From: Neobacillus paridis
Lineage (GTDB): Bacteria; Bacillota; Bacilli; Bacillales; Cytobacillaceae
DNA: 64,000 nt
Reading direction: 5' to 3'
Assembly (NCBI RefSeq): GCF_016765675.1
Contig: NZ_JAESWB010000362.1
Span: 1 to 64,000, forward strand
Translations under genes and position numbers: made by a program
Shown: positions 1-7,902 of the stretch, one piece after another
Layout of the letters: every line of letters begins with the position of its first letter
Position numbering within the stretch: the first letter of the stretch is position 1
Notes under the pieces: generated by a model
The model's input: the letters and a program-made list of their open reading frames with translations, nothing else
Databases searched by the model: none
Told to the model about the DNA's origin: nothing

Positions 1-47
1 TTTTTCATGTATTTAGCTTAGAACACTACCGCGCTTTCGCTTGGTGG

Positions 48-103
48 CCCCTTCATTTGGTGAGCGATCTGACAATCCCTCACCAAATGAAGGGGTTAAA
101 TTT
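48..103. terminator. Long perfect hairpin, likely bidirectional terminator
   Basis: Two 17-base arms (48-64 and 79-95) are perfectly complementary around a 14-base loop and are followed by an AT-rich TTAAATTTT tail. It separates whatever lies before the window from the HTTM gene. The stem is strong; the U-tract is imperfect. Confidence 0.65.
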
Positions 104-133
104 TGCCCACATTAATTTTACTCATACTTGTAA

Positions 134-1065
134 GTGTTAGATAATATAATAAGATTCGCCTCAATTAAAAGATCTTTAATAGGTGCTAGTATTTTAAGGG
201 TAGGATTTGGCATCATAATTCTCTATTCATATGCCATAAACTATTCACAACGACAGTTCTTGTGGGGCCTAATGGTTTAACTAATACGGATTATTCTAAA
301 CAATTGGGAGAGTTTACCCTATTCAGCCTTAGTGACTCCATTATATACTTTGAATTCATCTTCCATTTAGGAATTGTAATAGCAATGTTGTTTACTTTGG
401 GCTTTAAAACAAAAATTATGACTATATTAAATTTCATTTTCCTATATTCAATCTACCATCAAAATGGTTCTATACTAGATGGTGGAAATAATATTATGCT
501 TATAATATCCATCTATTTAATATTTGTTAAGACCAATGAATATCTGTCTATAGATAAACACCTGAGGAAGAATAAAAAAGATAATATTTACTCCAATATA
601 CTTCATAATATGGGTATTCTCTCAATAATTGTACAGCTGTGTGTTGTATATTTAAATTCATCTTTATATAAGGTTATGGGTGAACAATGGCAAAATGGTA
701 CTGCTATCTATTACATTTTACAAGTTAAGGAATTCAATTTACCTTGGATAAGTAATTTAATTCTCTCTTCTGATATTTTGATAGTATTTATAACTTACTT
801 CACCGTGATATTGCAAGTTGCTTTCCCTTTTTTATTATTCAATAGAATAACAAAATACATTGCTTTATTTTTTGTTGTACTAATGCATTTTGGTATAGCA
901 TTCGTAATGGGATTAGTGAGTTTCTCACTGACTATGGTATTGATTGATACAGTACTTATAAGTGATAATGATTACAAAAAAATATACTCATTTTCCAGAC
1001 AAAAGATGTTGAAATTTAGAAAAAAAGAAGAAACAATCATAGAACCTATTTCAAAGTCAGTTTGA
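134..1065 (+). pseudogene. SdpB-like HTTM-domain membrane protein, frameshifted
   Basis: The long frame (GTG at 262, 267 aa) encodes several transmembrane helices of the HTTM (vitamin-K-carboxylase-like) family to which SdpB, the maturation factor of the SDP cannibalism toxin, belongs. The N-terminal part is missing from this frame. It sits in another frame starting at GTG 134, which encodes about 43 residues including an amphipathic start, the ILRVGFGIIILYSYAINYSQ helix and QRQFLWG. It meets the long frame at the G-run near 262-266, where one extra G would restore FLWGPNGL. This continuity is seen directly. A real mutation, a sequencing error in the homopolymer, or slippage would all explain it. 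HTTM membership is from remembered family features. No SdpA or SdpC homologue is visible; a transglutaminase-like gene follows 45 bases later on the same strand. Confidence 0.6.
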
Positions 1066-1110
1066 AATTAACACTAACAAGTATTTAATTTAAATGGGGG
1101 TGAAAATGGA

Positions 1111-2295
1111 TTGAAGAAATCAATAAATATCGATTATTGGTATGAGAACACATTATTCGATAAGGTAGAATTATGGATGATGCTTCCTAAAGAAGGAATG
1201 AACCAATCAGTAAAACCTAAACAAGTCCATAGAGTTCCCACCGAAGAAAGTCTAGGATATTTCATTCTTCATAAAAATGATAAAATCCATTTGAATTTTG
1301 ACGTGGATTGGTACAACCCAAAAAGCTATGAAGTTTATTTGAACAATGAAGAAGAAAAATATTATTTAAGAAATACTATCTTATCACCTATTAATGCAGA
1401 AATAACTGCTCTTGCGATGGAAATCACTAAAGGAAAAAATACTAAAAAGGATCAAGCGCGTGATATATTTGAATATATTGTTAATAATTTTAAATATAAA
1501 TATCCACCTAGAAGTAGAGGAGCACTATCATTTTTAAAAGCAAAAGAAGGAGATTGTGGGGAGTTTTCCTTTTTGTTTTCTTCATTATGTAGATCCATTG
1601 GGATTCCAACAAGGACGATTTTTGGCGGATGGTCAAACGGAAAAATGAATGGTCATGCGTGGAACGAAATTTTCTTAGAAGATATAGGATGGTTTTCAGT
1701 AGATACGAGTATGGCTAATATACAAAAGAATAATCGATTTAGTTTTTTAATTAGCAACATAAGAACTATGCATTGGAAAAAATACTTTGGCCAAACAGAG
1801 GGACAAAGAATTATTTTTTCAAAAGATGCCGAAATTAAACTCTCACCTTCTTATATAAATTGTGTGGAAAAGTCGATAATAATTAAACCACTTTATATTA
1901 ATAATACTCCATTCTATTGGGGACAAGAATCGTTGAATGGTTGCGCCCCTTATTTGCAACCAGCATATGTGAAGTTCGATGGAATTTTTGATCCTTCCAG
2001 TGCGACAATTAAAACATTTAATCTAATCGGAAATTGGAAAACCAAAGAAAACGGAATAAGGGGTATCTTATCTTCAATAAAAGCAATGCTAATAATGCCT
2101 TCTTTAATAGTTATGGTTATTAGTTTATTTTGGGATATTCTCCTTTTAGAACTAATCTATAAGTTAGGCCTTATTAGTGGCTTTTTATGTTTTATTCTTA
2201 GAAAAGAAAGGACTGTTGTATTTAGTATTCTACTATTTTTGATGATTCTCTCAATACTATCTACAATATCTCAATTAAGCGCATGTTCCTTATGA
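1111..2295 (+). CDS. Membrane-anchored transglutaminase-like cysteine peptidase-fold protein
   Basis: A 394-aa protein with a central transglutaminase-like core (about residues 95-205). The papain-like triad is visible as Cys149 in EGDCGEF, His182 in NGHAWNE and Asp198 in SVDTS. The N-terminal ~90 residues are soluble and beta-rich. The C-terminus (about 325-394) has two or three hydrophobic helices, so the catalytic part is probably membrane-tethered. The start is TTG at 1111, because the nearby ATG at 1105 runs into a stop; a GGGGG tract lies about ten bases upstream. It lies 45 bases after the SdpB-like gene and is probably cotranscribed. The family acts as amide hydrolase or crosslinker; the substrate here is unknown. 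A role in processing a peptide or the cell envelope is inference from the neighbour only. Confidence 0.7.
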   Translation: MKKSINIDYWYENTLFDKVELWMMLPKEGMNQSVKPKQVHRVPTEESLGYFILHKNDKIHLNFDVDWYNPKSYEVYLNNEEEKYYLRNTILSPINAEITALAMEITKGKNTKKDQARDIFEYIVNNFKYKYPPRSRGALSFLKAKEGDCGEFSFLFSSLCRSIGIPTRTIFGGWSNGKMNGHAWNEIFLEDIGWFSVDTSMANIQKNNRFSFLISNIRTMHWKKYFGQTEGQRIIFSKDAEIKLSPSYINCVEKSIIIKPLYINNTPFYWGQESLNGCAPYLQPAYVKFDGIFDPSSATIKTFNLIGNWKTKENGIRGILSSIKAMLIMPSLIVMVISLFWDILLLELIYKLGLISGFLCFILRKERTVVFSILLFLMILSILSTISQLSACSL

Positions 2296-2296
2296 G

Positions 2297-2422
2297 GTGA
2301 TAATATACAGCAGACAATTTATCACCAGTACGGACGATTCCGGTTTAGAAGCGATCAGCATTGGAGTTGTTGAACCAGGAAAAATGATGATTCAATTTGG
2401 ATCTTCAAGTGCTACTTTCTAG
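2297..2422 (+). pseudogene. Fragment of an FGGY-family sugar kinase
   Basis: A short frame reads TSTDDSGLEAISIGVVEPG, then KMMIQFGSSSATF and a stop. This resembles the substrate/nucleotide-domain stretch of xylulokinase-type FGGY kinases (the segment with D-x-G-x-E-A-x-S-x-G-V-x-x-P-G). Nothing else of the roughly 500-residue kinase is present, and no proper start precedes it. It looks like the relic of a deleted carbohydrate gene. Identification is from pattern memory on about 35 residues. Confidence 0.5.
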
Positions 2423-2427
2423 AAAAG

Positions 2428-2477
2428 ACAAATAGACCACCCCTTGACCTCAAAAATCTTTAGGTGGTCTATTTTCA
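2428..2477. terminator. Bidirectional terminator between convergent units
   Basis: AATAGACCACC (from 2431) and GGTGGTCTATT (from 2463) form a stem flanked by A and T tracts on both sides. It lies downstream of the plus-strand genes and beyond the 3' end of the minus-strand ECF operon at 2600. Confidence 0.75.
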
Positions 2478-2599
2478 ATTTGATAAGACTGAGCCTACTG
2501 CCTATGTTGGCAAATTCGTTGTATTGACGTCAAGAATCTTCTTTTTGCTTTTATTACAATGTGGTGCCAAGACCCGATTTATCCTCCGTGTTTACTCCT

Positions 2600-3430
2600 T
2601 TAAAACGGATTATAAAACCGGTTGCCGTCATAAAAGGTAATATAAAGTGATACGATGAGCATGATGATAAATAACATAAGCGTGATGATATCTATCTTTT
2701 GAAATGGTCGGGCGCGGTACCAGGTGCGCTTTTTGTTTTTCCCAAATCCGCGCAGTTCCATCGCGTTGCTGATCATTTCAATTTTATCAAGGCTTGAAAG
2801 AATCAGCGGGATAATAATCGAAGCGGCATTCTTCAGTCGCTTCGACAGTTTTTCCTTGCGTGACATATCAATTCCGCGTGCCTGCTGTGACAATGAAATA
2901 TTGCGGAAATCGCGCTGAATATCAGGGATATACCGCAGTGCCAGAGCAACTGCATAAGCAATTTTATAGCTGACGCCGATGCGGTTAAGCGACGCCGCAA
3001 ATTCACTCGGATTCGTCGTTACGAGAAACAACAGCGCCGCCGGAATCACGGTAAAATATTTCAGCGTAACATTGAATTGATAAAACAATTGCTCCAGCGT
3101 GAGTGAATAGCGGCCGCCGCCAATATCCAAAAGGACGTGACGCGTTCCGTAAATTTTCACCCCTTCTTGCGGCGAAAAAACATAGATTGCCAGATTATTA
3201 ATCAATAAAAATACTAAAATAAACAGGAGGACAAAGGCGACTTCCTTCCATTTTATTTTGGAAACTTTAAATATCGCGACACTGAACAGGAACAAGAACA
3301 GGAGCACCCGGGTATCGTAGGTTAGCATTGCCACCGTCGACCAGATCAAAAAGCAAAGCAGCTTGGTGACTCCTGTCAGCCGGTGCACCGGAGACTTCCG
3401 TTCAATATAAGAAAGCATTTCGACTGCCAT
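2600..3430 (-). CDS. ECF transporter T component (EcfT)
   Basis: A 276-aa integral membrane protein that couples the ATPases to the substrate-specific S subunit in group II/III energy-coupling-factor importers. Hydrophobic segments near residues 20-55, 60-85, 105-145 and 250-270 surround the cytoplasmic region carrying the family's coupling motifs, here QQARGIDM (Ala-Arg-Gly type, about 182-189) and AMELRGFG (second Arg-Gly motif, about 222-229). The start codon overlaps the stop of the ATPase gene as TAATG, so translation is coupled. It is the last gene of the unit that begins with the T-box leader and SAM hydrolase. The T component does not set substrate specificity. Confidence 0.88.
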   Translation of the reverse strand: MAVEMLSYIERKSPVHRLTGVTKLLCFLIWSTVAMLTYDTRVLLFLFLFSVAIFKVSKIKWKEVAFVLLFILVFLLINNLAIYVFSPQEGVKIYGTRHVLLDIGGGRYSLTLEQLFYQFNVTLKYFTVIPAALLFLVTTNPSEFAASLNRIGVSYKIAYAVALALRYIPDIQRDFRNISLSQQARGIDMSRKEKLSKRLKNAASIIIPLILSSLDKIEMISNAMELRGFGKNKKRTWYRARPFQKIDIITLMLFIIMLIVSLYITFYDGNRFYNPF

Positions 3431-5133
3431 TATTGCCGCACCTCCCGATCATAGGCAATAAACCGCTCGACAAACTGCTTCGGTTCACTGATTCCCGCCC
3501 GAACTGCTAATTCAAACAGCGACGTTTCCTTTAAATTCGCCTCTTCAATAATGCGGGCATCCGTGAGGACATTGACCGCTGTGTCATCAGCAATTTTCCG
3601 ACCGCCAGCAATGACAATCGCCCTTGGTGTATACTCCAGCATCAAATGCATGTCATGGGTAATCATGATGATCGTCACACCCCGCTGATTCAGCTCCAGC
3701 AAGAATTCCATGATTTCGGTATAATGGCGGAAATCCTGCCCGGCCGTCGGCTCATCCAAAATGATGACCTCCGGTTCCAGCACTAAAATCGAGGCAATGG
3801 TGACGCGCTTTTTCTGTCCAAAACTGAGCGCTGAAATGGGCCAGTTTCGGAATGGATACAAGCCGCAGATTTTCAATGTAGCAAGGACCCGTTCTTTGAT
3901 TTCTGCTTCCGGGACGCCACGGATCACAAGGCCGAGGGCCACTTCATCGTAGATCATCTGTTTCGAAATCATTTGATTCGGATTTTGCATCACCATACCG
4001 ATCCGCAATGCTCGCTCTTTAATTGTATCTGCGGTAATGTCCTGACTGCGGTAATAAATTTTCCCCGCATTTGGCTTTTCAAAGCCGCAAATTAGTTTTG
4101 ACAGCGTTGATTTCCCGGCGCCATTTTTGCCAACGATGCTGACCATCTCACCTTTTTGGATCGAAAAAGATACATCGTGAATCGTCGGCTGCCCCGGAAA
4201 ATAGCTGAAATCAATCGCTTTTAATTCCAAAATCGTTTCTGTCTTATCTCTGGCCTTCGGGATGTCCACTTTTTCAAACCAATCGTGGAGTTGTTTTTTA
4301 CAAGCGTTGATTTGAAAGGTATCTAGATGGGCAGGCCTCAGTTCCGGCGTCAGCCGGCAGCCAGCATATTTTACCGCTCTTACATACAGCGGCTCGCGGA
4401 TTGAGCATTGCTCTAAAACAGGCGAGGCCAGCAGTTCATCCGGAGTCATGTCACTAATCACCCTGCCGTCGTCGATAACGATGATGCGGTCAACCGGGCA
4501 ATGAAGCACATCTTCTAGACGATGCTCAATAATGATGACCGTTTTGTTTGTTTCCTGCTGAATCCGATCAATCAGTTCAATTGCGTATTTTCCAGTTGCC
4601 GGGTCCAGATTGGCCAGCGGCTCATCGAACAGCAAAATCTCGACCTCATCAACCATGACTCCGGCGAGGCAGACCCGTTGTTTTTGCCCGCCAGATAGCT
4701 GATGGGTCGAGGCCTCCAGATGGGGTTCCATATCCACAATTTTTGCCACTTCGGATACCTTCGTGATCATTTGCGGCTGCGGGAGACAGTCATTTTCCAA
4801 GGCAAAGGCAATATCCTCAGCCACCGTCAGACCAATGAATTGACCATCGGGGTCCTGCAGAACCATACCGACTTTTTTCGAAAGGGAGAATATGTCGAGC
4901 CCTTGGGTATCCTCACCGTCAATTGTTAAACTGCCTGTCACCTTCCCTTTATAAGAAAAGGGAACCAGTCCATTGAGACAATGGCCAAGGGTGCTTTTTC
5001 CCGACCCGGAAGGACCGACAATGAGAACCTTTTCCCCTTCATAGATCGTTAAATTAATGTCCTGTAATGTTGGTGCCGTCTGACTGCGGTACTGAAAGCT
5101 AAAATTCTCGAATTGAATGACCGGTTTCCTCAT
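3430..5133 (-). CDS. ECF transporter duplicated ATPase (YkoD-type, two ABC domains)
   Basis: A 567-aa fusion of two ABC ATPase domains, equivalent to EcfA and EcfA' of other systems. Domain 1 (about 5-245) has Walker A GPSGSGKST, signature LSGGQKQR and Walker B ILLFDEPLANLD. Domain 2 (about 305-550) has GKNGAGKST, the variant signature LSFGQKKR and VIILDEPTAGQD. Both Walker B motifs keep the catalytic Glu, so both sites could hydrolyse ATP. It drives import through the adjacent T and S components. It is coupled to EcfT by a one-base overlap and separated from the S-component gene by about 250 bases that hold a short tandem repeat. The tandem-ABC layout matches YkoD-like proteins that accompany UPF0397 S components. 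Confidence 0.9.
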   Translation of the reverse strand: MRKPVIQFENFSFQYRSQTAPTLQDINLTIYEGEKVLIVGPSGSGKSTLGHCLNGLVPFSYKGKVTGSLTIDGEDTQGLDIFSLSKKVGMVLQDPDGQFIGLTVAEDIAFALENDCLPQPQMITKVSEVAKIVDMEPHLEASTHQLSGGQKQRVCLAGVMVDEVEILLFDEPLANLDPATGKYAIELIDRIQQETNKTVIIIEHRLEDVLHCPVDRIIVIDDGRVISDMTPDELLASPVLEQCSIREPLYVRAVKYAGCRLTPELRPAHLDTFQINACKKQLHDWFEKVDIPKARDKTETILELKAIDFSYFPGQPTIHDVSFSIQKGEMVSIVGKNGAGKSTLSKLICGFEKPNAGKIYYRSQDITADTIKERALRIGMVMQNPNQMISKQMIYDEVALGLVIRGVPEAEIKERVLATLKICGLYPFRNWPISALSFGQKKRVTIASILVLEPEVIILDEPTAGQDFRHYTEIMEFLLELNQRGVTIIMITHDMHLMLEYTPRAIVIAGGRKIADDTAVNVLTDARIIEEANLKETSLFELAVRAGISEPKQFVERFIAYDREVRQ

Positions 5134-5384
5134 AGAATATATCTCCTAGCAGTACAAAGCTCGTTTTGGCTGTTATTTTTCAAAAAACAATGTGTTAAAT
5201 TTGGTTATGTGCGAATTTTTCATGATGATTTCAGTGATTTCTCACATGATAACGGAAATTCTTTGTCGAAATCAGTGATTTCCCTCTAGATATCGGAGAT
5301 TTTGCAGTCGATATCGGCGATTCCTTTGATGATACCAGCGAAACTGCTGTCGATATCGGATACTACTCCCAATAACCGCAGGAA
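5134..5384. repeat. Intra-operon spacer with degenerate 42-bp tandem repeat
   Basis: Three degenerate units of 41-42 bases run 5233-5273, 5274-5315 and 5316-5357. Each begins with a GTGATTT/GCGATTC-like block and ends with GTCGATATC or GTCGAAATC. The remaining bases on either side show no further structure. The array sits between the S-component and ATPase genes of one operon. 42 is a multiple of 3, but the minus-strand frame across it has no plausible start or protein-like composition, so I treat it as non-coding. Confidence 0.55.
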
Positions 5385-5942
5385 CTACACGTCCTTGGTG
5401 AGGCTGCCACTTTGGCCGCGGCTTTTGGCATAGATAGATAATAGCAGTGTACCGAGAACAGCGACTGTTACGATGTTCAGGCAACCGGCAACAATGCCTT
5501 GCAAATACACTTTGTTTACTGGTTCAGCATAAATCAGGACATCCAATGTTGGCGCTATTACCATCCAGCCAATTGCGTTAACGATAATTTGCACGACATT
5601 AAAGAGAATGATTTTTTTTACATTAAAAATTCCGGACTCAATATTGATTTTCTTCGTAGCTAAGCCGATGAAGAAGCCTACTAGGCCAGATACAACGACC
5701 CAGCTCCACCACGGTGTTCCGTAGAAAATGGCATCCTTTAAGGCATGGCCAATTAAGCCAATCAAACCGCCGGCAACCGGTCCGAAGATAATCGCCATTA
5801 ACGCTAAAAAGCCGTACGATGTATCAAAGTTTGTATTCGGAACCCCTGTTGGAATTACCGCAAACCGCCCTAAAATCACAAACACGGCAGCACCAATTCC
5901 GATCGCTACAATCGTTTTTATTGATAACTGATTTCTTTTCAT
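5385..5942 (-). CDS. ECF transporter S component, UPF0397 family
   Basis: A 185-aa, six-helix substrate-binding membrane protein. The N-terminal [20 protein letters not shown] followed by [13 protein letters not shown], the [17 protein letters not shown] turn and [14 protein letters not shown] are hallmarks of UPF0397. Databases often call this family riboflavin-type, while regulon studies proposed a methionine-related substrate (MtsT). The methionine T-box at the head of this transcription unit favours the second view. Start is ATG at 5942 with AGGAGGAG upstream. It follows the SAM hydrolase gene on the minus strand across a ~340-base repeat element and precedes the ATPase and T component. 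Family is confident; the substrate is inference. Confidence 0.85.
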   Translation of the reverse strand: MKRNQLSIKTIVAIGIGAAVFVILGRFAVIPTGVPNTNFDTSYGFLALMAIIFGPVAGGLIGLIGHALKDAIFYGTPWWSWVVVSGLVGFFIGLATKKINIESGIFNVKKIILFNVVQIIVNAIGWMVIAPTLDVLIYAEPVNKVYLQGIVAGCLNIVTVAVLGTLLLSIYAKSRGQSGSLTKDV

Positions 5943-5985
5943 TGTTTTCTCCTCCTGTTTTTCTATTAATATCTCATTTAAAGAT

Positions 5986-6278
5986 GCTTCCGCTTTTCTA
6001 ATTGTCTAGCTCCAGCGCCTATCGCCTAGCAAACTTCAGGTCTCCTCCCTACGATAAGTCAACAAAGCAGCTTCTATGAAAAATCATCATGGAGCTTTGC
6101 GACGAGCTGAACATTCACTTCCTCGAATCGTCTTTGGCGCAGGAGCATCGTGTTTCCTTTATCTCATTCGAAGCCCCACCACAAGGAAGGCTTCGTCAGA
6201 ATCAACATCGCACGAAGGAAAAGCGTTAGCTTTTTCGAGGAGTTTGTACGGCGATGACCAAGGCGCTTCCGCTTTTCT
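5986..6278. repeat. Large intergenic repeat-like element inside the operon
   Basis: About 290 bases between the S-component and SAM-hydrolase genes are bounded by direct repeats GCTTCCGCTTTTCT (5986-5999 and 6265-6278). The left end continues TCTAGCTCCAGCGCCTA. I recall such ends in intergenic elements common in Bacillaceae genomes. It holds no credible gene: short frames on both strands lack ribosome sites and conserved motifs. The right end reaches within four bases of the SAM-hydrolase stop. Confidence 0.5.
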
Positions 6279-6281
6279 ACT

Positions 6282-7139
6282 TCAATTGTAAACAATCTTC
6301 GGTATTTTGCGAATAGAAATTTTCCACGATGCCCCCGTTTCAATATGGTATGCTTTGGCAAAAGAGCCTTGGTTAATCGCTACGCCAATTTTATCCAGTG
6401 AATTGACATAAAGCAGTGGCTCGCCCAAATGGATATCAGCAAATGTCCGGCCATAGGTCATGATATTTTTATAGACTTGGCGGGTATCATTTTCAATCGT
6501 CACTTCAAAGGAATCACCATAATCAGCGGCTAAATCCTTTAGCAGCTTGCGGTCAATATTGGTCCATAAATTACCAAAACGAACATCAAGAATATCAATG
6601 TTTCCTGTCAGGACTTGGTTGGTAATTTTCGGCTCGTCCTTCGGCAGCTCAATTACCGAATCAACCGGCACTTCTGGTCCCACTTGTTCAAATGTAATGA
6701 TATTGGATGACAGCCTGGCACCCGTGTAGGCATAAACATCACGCCCATGGAATGTATACGATTCACCGGAGTTCGGCAGGCGGTTGACCGATTCATCAAT
6801 CATTCTCACCTCTTCTATACCGATACAGCTTTTAATATGTGTCAGCGTGCCGTTATCAGGTGTGACAATATATTGACCCAAAGCGGTTTTGGCGACAATA
6901 CTGCGACGCTCCGAACCGACCCCCGGATCGACTACGGATACAAATACCGTTCCCTCCGGCCAATATGCAACCGTCTGATACAAGCGGTAGGAACCTTCCC
7001 AAATATTGTACTGCGGTATGTCATGAGTTAAATCAAAAATTCGAATCCCCGGATTCACTGATATCGCAACGCCATACATTGCACTGACGGCACCATCACT
7101 TAAGCCAAAATCTGTTTGCAATACGAGATTGTTATTCAT
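6282..7139 (-). CDS. SAM hydrolase / SAM hydroxide adenosyltransferase (DUF62)
   Basis: A 285-aa protein of the fluorinase/chlorinase superfamily. Members of the non-halogenating DUF62 branch use activated water to split S-adenosylmethionine into adenosine and L-methionine. The N-terminal domain starts LVLQTDFGLSDGAVSAMYGV with the conserved Asp of the active site. It continues through VVDPGVGSERRSIV, TPDNGTL and the HGRDVYAY motif (about residues 130-137), where Arg and His belong to the D-R-H type signature of hydrolases. The C-terminal beta-domain spans about 175-285. ATG at 7139 is preceded by GGGAGG. It is the first gene after a methionine-specific T-box leader and is followed by UPF0397 ECF transporter genes, so it probably recycles SAM-derived methionine or acts on an imported adenosyl/methionine compound. 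Confidence 0.85.
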   Translation of the reverse strand: MNNNLVLQTDFGLSDGAVSAMYGVAISVNPGIRIFDLTHDIPQYNIWEGSYRLYQTVAYWPEGTVFVSVVDPGVGSERRSIVAKTALGQYIVTPDNGTLTHIKSCIGIEEVRMIDESVNRLPNSGESYTFHGRDVYAYTGARLSSNIITFEQVGPEVPVDSVIELPKDEPKITNQVLTGNIDILDVRFGNLWTNIDRKLLKDLAADYGDSFEVTIENDTRQVYKNIMTYGRTFADIHLGEPLLYVNSLDKIGVAINQGSFAKAYHIETGASWKISIRKIPKIVYN

Positions 7140-7194
7140 TGTATTTTCCTCCCTTTCGTAAAATGCTCGGTCTTGACCGTTTTAGATAAAGTGA

Positions 7195-7335
7195 AACTTC
7201 CATGAGTGGGGGGGTTCTTCATCCCCCACTCATGGTTAGTTGAACCAATCGGACCTTTACGGGCAGTTGATCCCCCACCTAGATTCCATTTATAGACTTG
7301 GACTCTCGAGGTGGGGATCTTACTGCCCGTTAAGG
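7195..7335 (-). repeat. Paired long hairpins between T-box and first gene, IS200/IS605-end-like
   Basis: Two consecutive strong palindromes lie here. One has CATGAGTGGGGG (7202 on) facing CCCCCACTCATG. The other has ACGGGCAGT and GATCCCCCACCT facing AGGTGGGGATC and ACTGCCCGT (7258-7331). Both lie downstream of the T-box terminator and upstream of the SAM hydrolase start, so they would be in the mRNA leader. The first hairpin followed by GTTTCAC on the minus strand resembles the right ends of IS200/IS605 elements. No transposase is adjacent. A PATE-like relic is the best guess. Confidence 0.4.
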
Positions 7336-7342
7336 CGGGAAA

Positions 7343-7690
7343 AATAAAAAACCACGCCCCTATCCATTGTTAGAAAATAGATAAGGACGTGGTTAAATCA
7401 TCCACGTGGTACCACCTTAATTCGCTGTCTGCTCACGCAAATCAGCCTCTGCAAGTACGAGAGCGCGAATGCCGCTCTTTATACTGTGGTATTGATAACG
7501 AGTACCAAATCTCGTCGGAACCTACTTCAATCTATTGTGCTCATGCTTGAATAGATTGTTTCAGCACGCAGCTCTGAGGCCATTTTTCGGATTCGTACTT
7601 TTGCTTCTTTTCAGCTACCGAAGCTCTCTGTGAAAAATACCTGAATCGTACTTTCCCTCTTCAACGCTTTAATTTGCTTATTTACTTTGA
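7343..7690 (-). promoter_or_regulatory. T-box leader, methionine (AUG) specifier
   Basis: On the minus strand the T-box motif AAGGTGGTACCACG lies at 7405-7418. It is followed by a GC-rich terminator (arms about 7351-7365 and 7381-7395) with a T-tract at 7341-7350. Upstream, Stem I is visible: an AGUA motif (about 7649-7652), a GCTTC/GAAGC apical stem, and the specifier loop whose 3' side reads GAAAA-AUG-G immediately before CCTC, which pairs with GAGG on the 5' side. The AUG is at 7583-7581. Uncharged tRNA-Met should therefore stabilise the antiterminator and switch on the SAM hydrolase/ECF genes. Confidence 0.9.
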
Positions 7691-7862
7691 AAATTTATTC
7701 AAATTATATTCCTTGTTTTTTAAATAGTCAAGCAAAAAAATAATTTCAGAGAGCTGCCAGCAAGTGAGGAGACCCATCCGCAAGTAACCTCTGCACATGT
7801 AAGTAACAGGTGACTTTCCGCAAGTAAATACTGCCTCCAAAAATAACTCCACCTTTTCCATA
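7691..7862. other. Spacer with short degenerate repeats, no gene
   Basis: Three or four CGCAAGTAA / CATGTAAGTAA-like words occur at about 30-base spacing between 7755 and 7845. A minus-strand frame of 71 codons covers it but has no ribosome site or family resemblance. The T-box promoter should lie at the 7690 end (AT-rich sequence near 7700-7735). Confidence 0.4.
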
Positions 7863-7893
7863 AAAAACAGAGAGCCCTTTCGCCCTCTGTCTT
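7863..7893 (-). terminator. Terminator of the RND exporter gene
   Basis: On the minus strand ACAGAG pairs with CTCTGT around a GC-rich loop and is followed by six T residues (7863-7868). It lies just after the exporter stop codon. Confidence 0.6.
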
Positions 7894-7902
7894 TCATGCT
7901 AT

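Noticed and set aside
5272-5484. 70-codon minus-strand frame over the 42-bp repeats
   Set aside because: Arg/Gln-rich translation of repeats overlapping the S-component gene, without a ribosome site.
6076-6361. Short frames on both strands inside the intergenic element
   Set aside because: No ribosome sites or family resemblance; they cover a repeat element and partly overlap the SAM hydrolase.
7691-7902. 71-codon minus-strand gene before the RND terminator
   Set aside because: No ribosome site and it overlaps short degenerate repeats and the terminator.
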